This document shows positions 1 to 11,245 of a stretch of 64,000 nt of DNA, one piece after another. The stretch is from Diaporthe sp. PMI_573 (lineage: Eukaryota > Ascomycota > Sordariomycetes > Diaporthales > Diaporthaceae): assembly GCA_021399435.1 (NCBI GenBank), contig JAJTUP010000068.1, positions 246,189-310,188 of the forward strand. The letters are read 5' to 3'. How positions within the stretch are numbered: the first letter of the stretch is position 1; every line of letters begins with the position of its first letter. A program made the translations under genes and the position numbers. A model generated the notes under the pieces. That model was not told where the DNA came from. It did not search any database and saw only the letters and a list, made by a program, of their open reading frames with translations.

Positions 1-196
1 TGGGGAACGCGATTTTCCCACCAAAAGTCAGCCACTTCAGACTGGCACTGCAGCCACCCAAACCACTCTAAATTGACCAAATCAATTAAAAATAAGCAAT
101 TGGGACCAGTTGGCACCAATTGGTGCCAATTTTTATTGATATGTTGGCCTCAGGTGGGTGCTAGGGTTGGCAAAAGTTAGCAGAGTTAGCAAAACT
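1..196 (+). repeat. Terminal-repeat-like sequence, same family as the TIRs at 53 kb
   Basis: This stretch aligns by eye at roughly 80% with 53011-53205, which is the left terminal inverted repeat of a small element, and in inverted form with 53630-53815. Shared landmarks are TTTTCCCACCAAAAGTC near the outer end, a perfect 20-bp palindrome TTGGCACCAATTGGTGCCAA at 110-129, and GGTGGGTGCTAGGGTTG at 153-169. Orientation is that of a left terminus, with the outer end at base 1 and the interior to the right, where the helicase begins. The true outer boundary may lie a few bases left of the window. Whether it bounds the adjacent helicase module or is a solo insertion cannot be decided here. Confidence 0.7.
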
Positions 197-223
197 GACC
201 GGGCATGTGTCCTGACCGGCTGA

Positions 224-3200
224 CTGTCCACCTACGTTATGGGTTTGCGGCACAACCACGATATCGATTTTATCTTTACACGGTCTCGTGCGTTCGCACT
301 ATCGCAGTATATTATGTACTACGCGACGAAAGCTCGCCTTCCTATCGGGGCTGGTGTTACTGCTGTACTAGCCTTACAGAAGCACACCGCTGATCAGGAT
401 AGACAGCTGCCACGGATTAGCGCTGACGCCAATAACTCACCACCAGAGATATCAAGACGGTTCTGGATGCAGTTGGCGAATCGTGTTCAGAGCGAGATTG
501 AAGTTTCTGCTGTTGAGGTATGTAGTTCCTTGCTCAGTCTACCAACTGAATATTGTGATGTTCAGGACGAAGACTGGTCGTATTTGAACTTGAATGTACT
601 GTTTTGGCAACTTCTTAGTAGGTGGCCCTATCTGCGGGACATGTCCGTGGGTGAAGGCAATGACGTTAGCAGCGCAGATCGTGTTACTATTGGTGCAAAT
701 GGGCGGTACTTATCAACTGTAGATGCCTATGAGCACCGAGGTCCGCTGTTGAGGGACTTTTCGCTTTACGAGTATGCTATGGCTGTGAAGGTTGTCAAGC
801 TGAGGTCGCGACAGATTCCGAGGGGGGACAGGCAGATCCCATTTGAGACTGATGATAAGGTAGTCAGGACCTTTGTACAAGAGCTGCGATCAGAGCATTC
901 CTTGTCCACTGTGTCTCTAGCAGGGGTTGCTGCACTATTCAGCCCAAGCAGTAGTCACATGGAAATCAGCAGGTACGTTATTGCGGACGAGTCTTTAGAT
1001 TAGGAATACTTTTTATTACGGTTACATTGATCGCTACAAACCGGATACTAAGTACTAACAAAGGGATCGATAGACCGGCTGTCACCAAACTTGGTCTTTT
1101 TGTTCCATGGCAAGATTTTATGAGTCAACATGGAGTTGATCTAGATGAACTTTGGGATACCTTCGCCGAGACTCTCAGCCCTCCACTGCAACAAGTTGTT
1201 GTTAATATCAACTCGCTTCGGTTCAGCAAAGAGGATGCAGCCCAGGACAGGCAGATCAGAGAAAAGGAGAACCTCGACGAACCAGATTATATCGACGTCA
1301 CATCTGGCAATCCTGGGAATAGCAATTCACACAATGGTTGGGCTGATCAGAGCCCCGAGAATCTCGCTATGGCAGTATCTGCCGTAGAAAGGCATATCGG
1401 CGACGCCGCGTCCCTGGGTATCAACAACCTGAATCAACTAAACACGGCAACTGAGCAGGCCCTACATCACTTTGATCATCTAGCGAACAACCCAGAGGCA
1501 TATTTGTTAGAGAGTCAGCTTGACATCTATGACGTGCCTAATAATGAAGACTTTGGAGTTCACAACTGGGCTCAGCATATCACTGCCAGCGACGTCAGCT
1601 CGTTCGCCAAGTCCCAATCAAAGACTGAAGCAGAAATGGCCAGCAGTATCGCATCCAGAGAGCAGCGAGAATCAGATATTCATGGGTCAAGTCATTCAGA
1701 GGGTGAAAGAAGTGAAGAAAGTAGACGAGACGGCTGGTTTGGCCCTGATCAGAGGACTCAGCTTACCCTGGGTCGAACGATGTCGTACCGAGAAGCTGGG
1801 GAGATTTCGGCAGGGTTGTGGACCTTGAACAAGCACCAAGCTCTCGCACTACATCTTCCTCTGAAATTCCTCGATGAGCAGTCCCAGATTCCATCAGGTC
1901 AGCCTGGGAAGCAAATTCGGCAATATATTGGTGGCGAGGGCGGTACGGGCAAAACGCAGGTCCTTCATGCTCTCAAAGATGCATTTCGCATTAAGGGTGA
2001 AGGGTATGCTATAGAGATGACGGCATCATCAGCTATCGCTGCATCCAAGATTGGGGGTCGTACAGTTCATTCTGCAGTTGGTTTGCGGCGCGACGAAAAC
2101 CAGGAAAGGAATGGCAAGCAGACGGCCTCTGGTGACGATATGGCGAGGTGGAAGCACAAAGTTGCCTTGGTCATTGATGAGATCAGCATGCTGGGGAGCA
2201 CAACTCTTGTCGACATTGATCTGCGCCTAAGAACACTCCGATCAGACACAAGGCCATTTGGCGGCATTCCTATTGTTCTGTTTTCTGGGGACTTTTACCA
2301 ATTTGGCCCGGTAAACGACACCTCCGTTTTGATCAGACCTGGGACCAATCGGTATATGCGCAACAATTCAGACGTGGACAGAGTTGCGAAGCAGCAAAAA
2401 GGGTTCTATCTATTCAAGGATCGCGGAAACGTTGTGATGCTAAGGCAACAGGTTCGGGCTAGCAGCTGCCCACAGTTGCGAGGTCTGCTTAACCGGTTTC
2501 GCAGAGGAGAACAGACTGAAGACGATTATAAGCAACTTTGCGAACGTGCTCACAGACCTTCACCTTGGGTATTAGGTCAAGAGGATGCCAAGATGTTAAC
2601 GCCTATTAACGTTGAACGATGGCCTCAAAACCTTGCTTCTGCACTTGAATGGGGGGCAGCTCACAACAAGCATATCTCCCTCTTCCTCTCATCCCACGAT
2701 TGGCCAAAAGGGACTAGCAAAGTGTCCCAGAGCGATATTGCAGCTATTCTTGCACATGGCGACAACTCGAAGATTAAGATTCCTAGTCTACTTCCAGTTG
2801 GCATAGGGATGCCTATGATGTTGACAATGAACCTTCACAAGTATTTGGGTATAGTGAACGGCGCCGAAGTAGAGGCAGTTTGTGTTATACCTGATCCTAA
2901 GTTTCCTGGATTTCCTCTAGGCGCCTCAACAACACTTCACCTTGGGCCACCATTAGCTGTGATTATCCAATCTCCAGCTTTTGATCAGCTTGAAATACCT
3001 GGTCTGCCACCTGGAATGGCCTGCATTTCGCGGTCTAAGATAACAATAACGCCGTCGATGCTCAGGGAGGTGCCTTCCGGTGCTAGTGTGGTCAGGACAG
3101 GTTGTCTGATCACTCCGGCCTTTGCAATGACAGATATGAAGGGCCAAGGAATGACGACAAACAAGCTCCTAGCTCAACTACGGGGTCGGCAGAAACATAG

Positions 3201-3540
3201 CGGAGAATGGGACAAATGCGACTTCATGAGCGCTTATGTCCAGCTTTCACGAGCCACATCTTGGCACGCTATCTGGCTTGCAAGTGAGCCCCGAAGACAG
3301 GACTTTTTGGATAATAAAGTCCCGGAGGAGTTTGCATTTGGTGTGGAAAGACTGGAACGAGAATCCCGGGACACTATCAGGGAGTTTTCGGAAGCTGCTT
3401 CAACTGAGGATGACAGGAATTGGTTATCATGGTGGCATTCCTTCCCAGAGTCGACAAATCAAGGGAATCCTAATGGAGGTGATCAACCAGCTGAGTTTAA
3501 CAACGAGGGGCCAATGCTACATCTGAGTAAATTTAATTAA
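224..3540 (+). CDS. Helitron-type PIF1 helicase, 5'-truncated
   Basis: This is the C-terminal part of a Helitron Rep/helicase protein. The first exon (224-972) has the post-Rep signature NHDIDFIF...YIMYYATK, normally just after the HUH nuclease domain. The nuclease itself is absent, because the sequence upstream of a stop at 221 is terminal-repeat DNA. A stop near 1003 is removed if 973-1073 is an intron: donor GTACGT, perfect TACTAAC branch site at 1053-1059, acceptor ATAG. Splicing reads in frame into PAVTKLGLFVPW, the usual sequence before the helicase. Exon 2 carries Walker A GGEGGTGKT, Walker B ALVIDEISML, and the late PIF1 motifs around MTDMKGQGMT and AYVQLSRATSW. The helicase exon is intact to its stop, which is notable for an element lacking Rep. 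It may act in trans or be a relic. The family call is firm; activity is unknown. Confidence 0.85.
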
Positions 3541-3843
3541 CCCGGTCGAGGTAAACAGGGCGAGAAATGGTCCGTCCTGATCAGGCAAACAACATGAGCA
3601 ATGTTTCTTTATTCCCTCAAGGCGCAGATCAGGATCGGCCACAAAACTCAGAGGGTTTGGAGAACAAGGCCGCCACAGCGCAGCCTCGTCAATCTCGACA
3701 ATCTGGGATTCGAGGCTATGGTCAATCTTCTTCCACCAGTCGAGTACACCGACGAGTACGGAAACATGCATGGCGTAGGGAGGGCCCAAGTTCTTGAATA
3801 TCTTAATTATAATATTACAGTACTTCTGATCAGAATGGCTCTT
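3541..3843. other. Spacer between helicase stop and DUF3716 gene end
   Basis: This 300-bp stretch holds open frames on both strands that are mutual shadows. One runs 3601-3873 on the plus strand (90 codons), one 3789-3517 on the minus strand (90 codons). Both survive in the right-hand arm with two or three amino-acid changes, so neither can be dismissed or supported by conservation alone. The inverted arm shared with the window end begins in the match at 3589, because the window stops at its mirror position. Confidence 0.4.
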
Positions 3844-4943
3844 TTAAATATTTTTGGTTCCATCGTCTGCTAGTGATGACAACACAATGTTACTTGTATG
3901 TGCTGATGAGTAATACCTGCGAAGTGCAACCACCAAGCCTAGCCGTTCAGCCAAGTTATTAATCTCGCACTTCAGCTGCTTTATAACAAGATCCACATCT
4001 TCAGTATCCAGATCAGCAAGGAAACCGTACTCCGGTAGTGTATTTTTTACCCAATCACCGAAACCTGGTGGGGGGTGGAGTCGTATCAGTTGACATGTAA
4101 ATACTTGTCTATCTAGTTTGTGAATCTGTGTTAATAATAGATCAAGTTTGATGTTTAGACTCGTGTCCTCCAGGGCGTTTGGTTCCAGTATGTCTGGGGG
4201 AAATGGAATAGGAAGAGTTGTTAGACGAAGGGGATTCATTTGTCGACATGGTCTAATTCGAGGAGCCTGACCTAATAAAGATTGAAACTATTATTTAGCA
4301 ACGTTGATCAGATAAACAGATATGATAAACGGCAACTTACTTTCTCGAAACGAGCATTTAGAGCCTAGGCCGTTATAATAGCAATTTGCACAAGCACCCT
4401 GTGTTGTGTTGTCCACATCGGCATGGGTTGATACCACACACTCTGCCCACAGTCCGTGGCCCTGCCGGCATGTCCTACACCGCTGTTGGGGGATCTCTCC
4501 GCTTATTTGTATAAAAAGGGCGAGGATGTTTTGTGGCTTTTTGGTGCTGAATATCGCAGCGCGCTTAGGACTTGGGTTTGGATGGGGGTCTCGTTGTACG
4601 ACTGCAGCATCTAGAGGAGCGGAAGATTTGGATGTAGAGAAATCGAAGGAGGTAGGCAGGATGCCTCGCTGCAAGGCATAATGTCTACAACCTAAGTAAC
4701 AATATGATTTAGTAATGGGTTCAGGTACTGTTTTCGTACTGATCAGAGGCAATCTCTGAAAGACCAAGGCTGGGACGTACCTATGCTCCCGACATGTCCA
4801 TTTGAGGCTGCCATTAGCGAAGCTACAAGTCGAATGGTGTAGGGCTTGTACTCCAGGGCATCAGCGTAGCACGAGTAGAGCAGAATGGACCTTATCAGGT
4901 GTAATGAAGCAATGTAGATAGGATCAGTGATGGATGGCGACAA
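3844..4943 (-). CDS. DUF3716-type cysteine-rich protein (left-arm copy)
   Basis: Three exons, predicted by hand: 4943-4781, 4691-4341 and 4271-3844. Introns are 89 bp (donor GTACGT, branch-like TACTAAAT, acceptor TTAG) and 69 bp (donor GTAAGT, acceptor ATTAG), both phase 1. The spliced product is about 313 aa. The middle exon holds the cysteine cluster RCRTCRQGHGLWAECVV...GACANCYYNGLGSKCSFR. This spacing (CxxC, C, CxxC, C) matches my recollection of the fungal DUF3716 domain, which has no known function but looks like a zinc-binding fold. The region before it is Pro/Ser-rich, and the last 140 aa contain helical, leucine-rich segments. The right-arm copy is intact with two substitutions seen. 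The gene lies convergent with the helicase. The start codon is the least certain part. Confidence 0.7.
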
Positions 4944-5692
4944 AAATAAAGACGGGTTGAGTTGGGTGGGCCAAATCGAAAGAGAAGATGCACAAATAAA
5001 ACGGAGCTAATGCGGAGTAGATGTTTCAGTGCGATCACGTAAGGTAAAGAACCAATCAAGTTTTCAGCTGTTATTCAACAGCATTGCCCTCGGCAAGAGT
5101 CGGAAGGTTCAGACTGGGATCAGGGCATAGGTATGTACTAACATCGCACCACTACATCTCCTAACATCCCTGCACTGATCGAGGGATTGTGGATATGACG
5201 TACACGATCGGATAATTATTTATCGTGTTTAGGGTGTCGTGGGTCCTTGATTTTGCAACTCGGTGCTTACACTCGCTGTTATATTGATTCGAAGCAAGGG
5301 AATTAAGTCAAGGTTGGTTTGGTCGAGTTAAAATTTTTGAAGTAAGGTACCTTGCAGCTTCACAACCATGCCATGATCAGTACCAATATTATTACGGCAT
5401 TGTACATTGCGATGTCTGATCAGATCTGAGAAAGCAATCGTTTATTGTGTGAGTAGAGTTGAAAATCATCGCGGCCCATACTTCCGCACCACCGCCTTTG
5501 TCTTTGGTATGCTCACGCCCGATGTCGAATCTCACAGCCAATGATCGCTGTGCTGCCGTGTCGTTCCAAAATTTCTGATGCTTCGTCCTCTGCAACCCTC
5601 AGCAGCTGTTGCTGTCTATTATCGTCCCCATCATCCTGACCAACCTTGCGTTCCGTCACTTCCCACACCTGCCTGATCGCTGCAGTGACCTC

Positions 5693-5998
5693 TTACTCCC
5701 AAGCTTGCAGTGGTGTGTCCTCCACTGCTTTCGGTCGTGGTCGATACCCACGGATTTCGTAGTACGCTCTCTCCCGAGTCTCATCGTAATCCAGGGGAGT
5801 CGAGGCTTGACAAGTCTTGCCAAGGTTCATGACACACGGGGGCATGCCTTCGAACTCGTTTGCCATGGACGGAACGGCTTCTCGTACACCTTCAATGTCG
5901 CTGTGTTTGTTGAAGGTGCACTCATGGCCCTCAACATGGTAGATGCAATTGACAGGACGCCAAGAGTGCTCGGGATCAGCGACGCCGCGACCGTGAGG
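5693..5998 (-). CDS. Possible exon with a CCHH-like motif (left arm)
   Basis: On this strand a frame reads about 100 codons to a stop at 5693-5695. It contains NCIYHVEGHECTFNKHSDI and then a Cys-rich stretch EGMPPCVMNLGKTC. The C-H-H-C-H spacing is reminiscent of a degenerate zinc finger. Upstream a TAG preceded by a pyrimidine run could be a splice acceptor, so this could be a last exon. The opposite strand holds a competing 178-codon frame (5609-6145) with no recognisable features, which I judge to be the shadow. Both frames are preserved in the right arm. No family assignment is possible. Confidence 0.35.
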   Translation of the reverse strand, partial: PHGRGVADPEHSWRPVNCIYHVEGHECTFNKHSDIEGVREAVPSMANEFEGMPPCVMNLGKTCQASTPLDYDETRERAYYEIRGYRPRPKAVEDTPLQAWE

Positions 5999-6497
5999 CT
6001 AAGAAGGAGGACTGATCAGATGCATGGAGTGAGGGGTAGGGGCAAGTTTCATGGAATCTTGGAATATGTAGAACTAATGGGATGGGTAGGGGACGAAAAA
6101 CACCATTCTGATCACCTGGGGGATAAGAGGAAAGCAAGGGTCTAATGGTGTTGCGCTCGGGTGGGTGAGATCAAAACTTTTGGTGTCGGTGGTATTGGAA
6201 TTTTTTGGTAGAAAGAACTGTGCATGAGTGTGCATATAGGCCTGATCAGAGACGGGAGGATTGTCCTCGCACCGTCCTGTGATATGATAATAGGCCTAAA
6301 TCCCAGGGTGGATGTTGTGTGTGAGGTCCTCTTATAATGGAGGTTTTCCATAATAATAGCCGGGAGCAGGCTAGCTTAGTAAGACTGGCCGCCAAGACCG
6401 ATAAGGCCTTATCTGCTCCTTCCTAATTAGGCCAGGAGGGGGGGGGGCGGGGAGTTGGGGTCGCCTTACCAACAAGAGCTTGAATTCTTCAAGCCAT

Positions 6498-6768
6498 ATT
6501 GGTTTGCGGATCACCAAACTTTGACGTAACTTAATACGATCCTAAACATCGGAGTCAAATACAATTTGACATAATCTACCCCCTTCCCCATACTAGGTCA
6601 GAAATCCTCCGCCGACACGACCCGCGCCTCATGGCGAAGCAAACTGAACACAACACACGACAATTTATTCCAAAGGAGGACACAAGTAAGTCAATTCAGG
6701 ACTATCTATCTATTACACGTCCGGGCATTGTAAAGACGATAGTCCGGCTAAATGCAGTGACGTCAGAT
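6498..6768. other. Unique junction sequence, no gene seen
   Basis: The inverted-arm homology ends at 6497 after a small hairpin (GCTTGAA-TTC-TTCAAGC). This 270-bp stretch up to the first hAT terminus has no coding frame I can support and no match elsewhere in the window. Confidence 0.5.
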
Positions 6769-8055
6769 CAGGCTGGCGAATCTATCTACTGATGTAGACG
6801 AAATATAGATGTAGATCTATGTGGGTCTACATCTATCTACCAACCACAGGCCCTTGTGGGTCATCTATCTATCTATCTAAACCTCCGGTAGATAGAGAAA
6901 ATATAGATAGATGCCAAGACATTGACCCATCTTTTTCTAAAAGTATAGGTACTTATTTGCGCCCCTTGGTAACTTGTTCCTTTCGGTACTGACACTTAAT
7001 CCACCCAACACTACCAAAAACAATCTTCCTTGAGAACTGAACGAAGTTGATCCAGCTCCTCAACATGGCGTCCCAAGCCAACATTTTCGGTTATCCATCC
7101 GTTATTGACAACTCTCCAGAAATATCTAGCCAATCAGAGACTCCCACAGTACTGTTATCATCATCCAGCTGCTCTGCGACAACGAAAGATTGGGACATAG
7201 TACCCGAGTCTGTTCGGAGCTATTGGATCCTCTCGACACGCACTGGGCAAGCTACTGGGTGGTTTTGGGGTCATGGCTATAACGTTCAAGCCAGAGTTGC
7301 TGATAATCAGCATGGCTCATCACCTATGTGGCTTTGTAGCCATTGTATCCGACAAAAAGCCCACAAGCCCAAGGCCTACGTATCCTCAAATACTCGGAAT
7401 ATAGAAAGCCATCTTGCTAAGGGGCATAACATCTTTCACCCAAATCCATCAAAAGCTAAGCGATACACATCAGAACTAGCCTCAAACCAGCCAAGTCTCC
7501 ACGAATTTGTTACAAAGAAACGAAAGAGAGATGACCTTCATGACGAACTAGTCCTTCGATTCGACAAGGGCACATTTCAGAGGCTACTCGTTCACTGGGT
7601 CACTGATGCGAACTTGTCTTTCCGTGTCCCTGAGCACAAGAGCCTTCAAAAGATATTCCAATACCTCAATCCTCTGGTTCAGGAGACTTCTGCCATTCTC
7701 ACACATGAGACCGTTCGCACTCGAATCATCCAGGAGTTCAACAACTACAAGGCGCATGTTATTGATACGATGTTACGGAGCCCCAGTCAGGTTCACATTT
7801 CGTTCGATGGCTGGACTTCGCGGAATAGGCATTCGTTCTTCTCCGTAAATGCCTTCTTTCTTGACGAAGAAACGTTTCAGTCTCGGAAAATCGTGCTCGG
7901 CCTTCCAAATGTGACAATAGCTCACACAGGAAATAATATATCTACAGCTATCATGAAGGTGCTGAACGAGTTTGAGCTGATAGCGAACAACAAAGTTGGA
8001 TACCTTATTCTCGACAACGCCTCGTATAATGATCGAGCGGTTGGAGCATTGGGTC
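6769..8055 (+). mobile_element. hAT element 1, 3'-truncated
   Basis: The left terminus CAGGCTGGCGA at 6769 shares its first 11 bases with the proven hAT terminus at 49063. It is followed by subterminal repeats rich in ATCTATCTA (6783-6915). The transposase starts at 7065 with MASQANIFG and reads open to about 8055. It contains a BED-type zinc finger (WLCSHC...H near residues 85-125), the conserved QVHISFDGWTSRNRH block and the start of the catalytic region LILDNASYND. The frame then breaks exactly where hAT element 2 begins, and the catalytic and dimerisation parts of this element are not found on the other side. A right terminus and target duplication are therefore missing. Non-functional. 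Confidence 0.85.
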
Positions 8056-10528
8056 TAGTGATGTTGTACAGTTTGTACACCTTGTTGTACGTACGTACGT
8101 ACAGGAAGAAAATGTACGTACATGTACTATGTACGTACGACTGAGCCCACTATATTCCAAATCAGGTAATTTATGGGTCATGCCGTACAAGTACGGAGCT
8201 GTACAAAACTTTGCCGGCTTAACAACTCAGCGTTACTCTGCTATTCTCTCCTAATTGAACGCATCGCCAAAAAAGATGGCCCCTGCCAAAGCTGACGCTG
8301 CCTTCATTTGGCGACAGTTTATCGACCTCGGCCGCTCGAACCCCAAGAAAAGCAAGCGATACAGATGCCGTCACTGCCAGAAGGAGTTTGCAGCGACCTC
8401 TGTTGGGAGGCCGAAAGAGCACCTCGCTGCGTGTGACAAATGGCAAGCTACGCAGCGACAAGAGCGCCAAGCTCGAGATAACGCCGGCTATCTTCCCTCA
8501 TATTCTCAAGCTGTACAAAAGAAGATAACGGAGGTCGGAATTCAGCATATCTCTCAGGACGAGAGCCGCAGTTTCGCCTATGATGCCGCCGCTGCTGTAA
8601 TCGCCGGCGGTCGCCCCTTCAGCCTCTTCGAGAGCCGTCGTTGGCGTTATTTCTTCACTCGCATCAAGCCTGGCTGGAAGCCCCCTAGCCGTGCCGTCAT
8701 CACGCGAATTCTTCCCGAGTTCTATCAGGAAATCTATGACGAGGTTTTCAAACGTATTACCAGCTCGGAATGGTTCAACATCATATTTGACGCCTCCGAT
8801 AATGTCTCGGGCCACAGGATCGTTAATATCTCGGTACAGGTACCAGACGGCCCGGCCTTCTACTGGAAAACACTTGACACGGGAGACGAACAGCACACGG
8901 CAGAGAACTGGGTGCGGCTGATCTGGGGAGAAATGCAGCAACTGTGCGGCGGCGATCTCTCCAGGATCAATTCTATCTGTACGGATACCGAAAATACGAT
9001 GCGCTCTGTACACGACCTGCTAGGGGGATTCCCAGAGCTCTCACACATCAACTTCTCTCTGTGCGATTCTCACGGCCTTCAGCTTCTGATTAAAGATATT
9101 CTTCTTCTTCCCTTCTTCGAGGATCTCTTTAACAACGTCAGCACCCTGCTCGTGTTCTTCTCACGGTCTAAATTACAATTACAAAGATTGAGAATGTGCC
9201 AGCGCACAAGGTGGAACGGAGTAACTCGCGCGCTGATCAGAAGGTACCGGTGAATTGTTAGCTGCGACTGAGAAATCGATATACTAACCTGCTCGTTCCG
9301 AACAGTATAATTACACGCGGGGGTTCCCAGTACAATTCTTTCTTCTCCCTCCTCCGTTCTCGAGATCCTGCCAGAGACTGGTCTGTTCGAAAAGATGTAC
9401 GGGATGAGTTGCGATCTCAAGATTGCCCCGTTCTCCTGCCCGAAGCGGTTCGGATCATCAAAGACAGCAGCTTCTGGCTAGAACTCGAGGCTGCGATCGC
9501 TGTGCTGAAACCGGTGAACGACTTTCAACACGCTTCTGAGGCTGATGGGGCGGGAATTGCACACGTTGTAAATCGCTGGCTGCAAATCAAAAGCAAATGG
9601 GCTGAGATGAGAGAGGCTGATCAGTTCCCTGATATTCCGTGGGACGATATTGACGCTATATTCAAAGCTAGGCTTGATAAGCAAACGTACGATATACATT
9701 GGATCGCCGATGCCCTCCGGCCTGATACAACAGGTCCAAACTCGAAACTTCCGCCTAGCGTCTTTGCACGCGTACAAGAATATTTGCAGAAACAGCTGGA
9801 AAATGACGACGAGTATCACCGTGCCCTCTCCGAATTCACACACTTCCGAATGCGTACAGGCGGCCCAGACGGCTTATTCAATAAGCACAGCGCTGTATAC
9901 GACGATGGCTTCAGGCCAGCAATGGCGTGGCAGTGCCTCCTCAACCAGGGCTCGATTCTGGCTAGAGTAGCAGTGAAGGTAATGAACACGCTTGCAAACT
10001 CCGTACCTTCAGAACGAAGTTTCTCTGCTATCAGTTTCATACACACGAAAGCTCGAAATCGCCTTACGCCCATGCACGCGGACATGCAGGCCTTCATTTT
10101 TATGAATGATCGCGTATTAGATCGCCTTAAGGATCAGAAGTACGCGCATAAAAAGCGCTGGGCGGATCTTGAGGAGAAGGACTGGCTGGAACTTGAAGAT
10201 TCGTACCTGGAGTTGTTTGTGAATGCGCAGGGCAAGAAGGTCTGGATGGATGGTGTGATGGCCTCTGCCAATGGAGATTTCGAGTGGGAAGGTGTCTTAC
10301 AGTCGACAGGTGATATATTGGGGGTTGGTACTGAAGTGGAATCAGTGGTTGGAGACTAGAGTGACAGGAGACCAGGACCGTATGAATGCTCGTACTCAAC
10401 TATTGCCTAAAAAGGAAGGAGGAAATTTGTATGGTACAATTTTGTACGTACAGAAAAGTTGTACGTACGTACAGCTACCCAAAATACAGTACGTACGTAC
10501 GTACGTGTACAGAAAAATGCATCACTAA
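8056..10528 (+). mobile_element. hAT element 2 with GTACGTAC subterminal repeats
   Basis: Both ends carry dense GTACGTAC repeats (8078-8140 and 10443-10508), and both outermost stretches contain TAGTGATG in inverted orientation. The element surrounds one complete transposase gene and sits inside the truncated reading frame of hAT element 1. I could not find matching 8-bp flanks (ATTGGGTC on the left, ATCCCAAG on the right). The exact ends are therefore uncertain, or the right flank was rearranged after insertion. Confidence 0.7.
8276..10359 (+). CDS. hAT transposase, BED finger type, one intron
   Basis: Two exons, 8276-9243 and 9306-10359. The 62-bp intron has donor GTACCG, a good branch site ATACTAAC and acceptor AACAG; joining restores frame as ALIRR-S-IITRGG. 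Exon 1 encodes a BED-like finger (YRCRHCQKEF...HLAAC, residues about 25-55) and a DUF659-like block SSEWFNIIFDASDNVS. Exon 2 ends with the hAT dimerisation signature NSVPSERSFSAISFIHTKARNRL. The total of about 673 aa is normal for a complete hAT transposase, and no internal stop is seen. An upstream in-frame start other than ATG 8276 is not needed. It cuts DNA at the element's terminal repeats in the nucleus. Probably intact. Confidence 0.9.
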
Positions 10529-10558
10529 TCCCAAGCCTCCCCCCCCCCCGCTCTGCCT

Positions 10559-10963
10559 GTGACCGAATCCGCACCCGAACTACCGCCGACCGAATCCACA
10601 GAAAACCCGACATCTGCCCTTTCCACGTCTGAGAGACTGTGGAACGCCGCTTATGACTGCCTTGAGGCTAAGCCATATGTGCAAATTCTGGAGGGACCTC
10701 TCGGAGGCGAGACTTATGAGTCCTTCGTCGCCGAGCTTTTAGTGAAAGCTGAAGGACCCAACCACGCGACAAATGCAGACACACGACAGCCGCTTTCACT
10801 GGTCCTTGGTCATACCTCCTGGACAGAGCTTCTTGGCTTGGCGGCAAGGCACCACCGCGCTTTAGCCATCGGATCCAATTATGATACCGTATTGTGTCCC
10901 ATTGGTGAGCCCTCTCTTCCTAGCCGTGGAGAAAACATATTTCATATCGGCTGCGGAGTTTGA
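10559..10963 (+). pseudogene. Possible NLR N-terminal (NACHT-associated) fragment
   Basis: This 134-codon frame begins without an ATG immediately after hAT element 2. Its SERLWNAAYDCLE stretch resembles the start of the helical N-terminal domain found before NACHT in many fungal NLR proteins. After about residue 45 the resemblance is lost. No NACHT P-loop follows. I treat it as a fragment; the family assignment is from memory of the motif and is weak. Confidence 0.35.
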
Positions 10964-11245
10964 AGGCGGTTGCGCGAATTGTAGGTAGGTCAATTCCTTC
11001 CCTAGTCCTAGAGTATGGTTAGTGGTATGAATCCGAAGCTAACAGAGCAAGTTCATGTTTTGCCGTCCTGGCTGCCAATTCTGGCTGGCCCTGACCCGCT
11101 CGTTTTCTCACCAACGGAGCGTGTTGCTGGACCCTGTCACTTGCGCGTCGCGAACCTTGGACCTTGCCTTCGTCTTCCGCCTCCCCGTAGCCAACTTACA
11201 CGTGGAGAATCTGCGGGGCCGCATTCTCGGCGCTAGACCACCCCG
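10964..11245. other. No gene seen
   Basis: Only short overlapping frames without family resemblance are present between the NLR-like fragment and the HNH-family tail. Confidence 0.4.

Larger units (their letters stand above)
3589..6497 (+). repeat. Left arm of a long inverted repeat (mirror of 61055-64000)
   Basis: Reverse-complement of this segment matches 61055-64000. Coordinates sum to 67589 across 3589-4943, 67588 at 5609-6145 and 67552 at the inner break, so the offset drifts only through small indels. Differences seen by eye are about half a dozen substitutions. They include His/Arg and Ala/Val changes in the DUF3716 gene, a 2-bp difference in a G run near 6440, a 1-bp indel near 6335, and about 37 bp missing from the left copy near 6215, bounded by short CTTT repeats. 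The inner boundary is sharp: beyond 6497 the two flanks are unrelated. The outer extent is unknown because the right copy runs off the window. Confidence 0.95.

Noticed and set aside
6440..6497. The hairpin GCTTGAA-TTC-TTCAAGC as a Helitron 3' end
   Set aside because: A Helitron end needs CTRR shortly after the hairpin and a T on the target side. Here CAT follows and no CTRR is present at the arm boundary.
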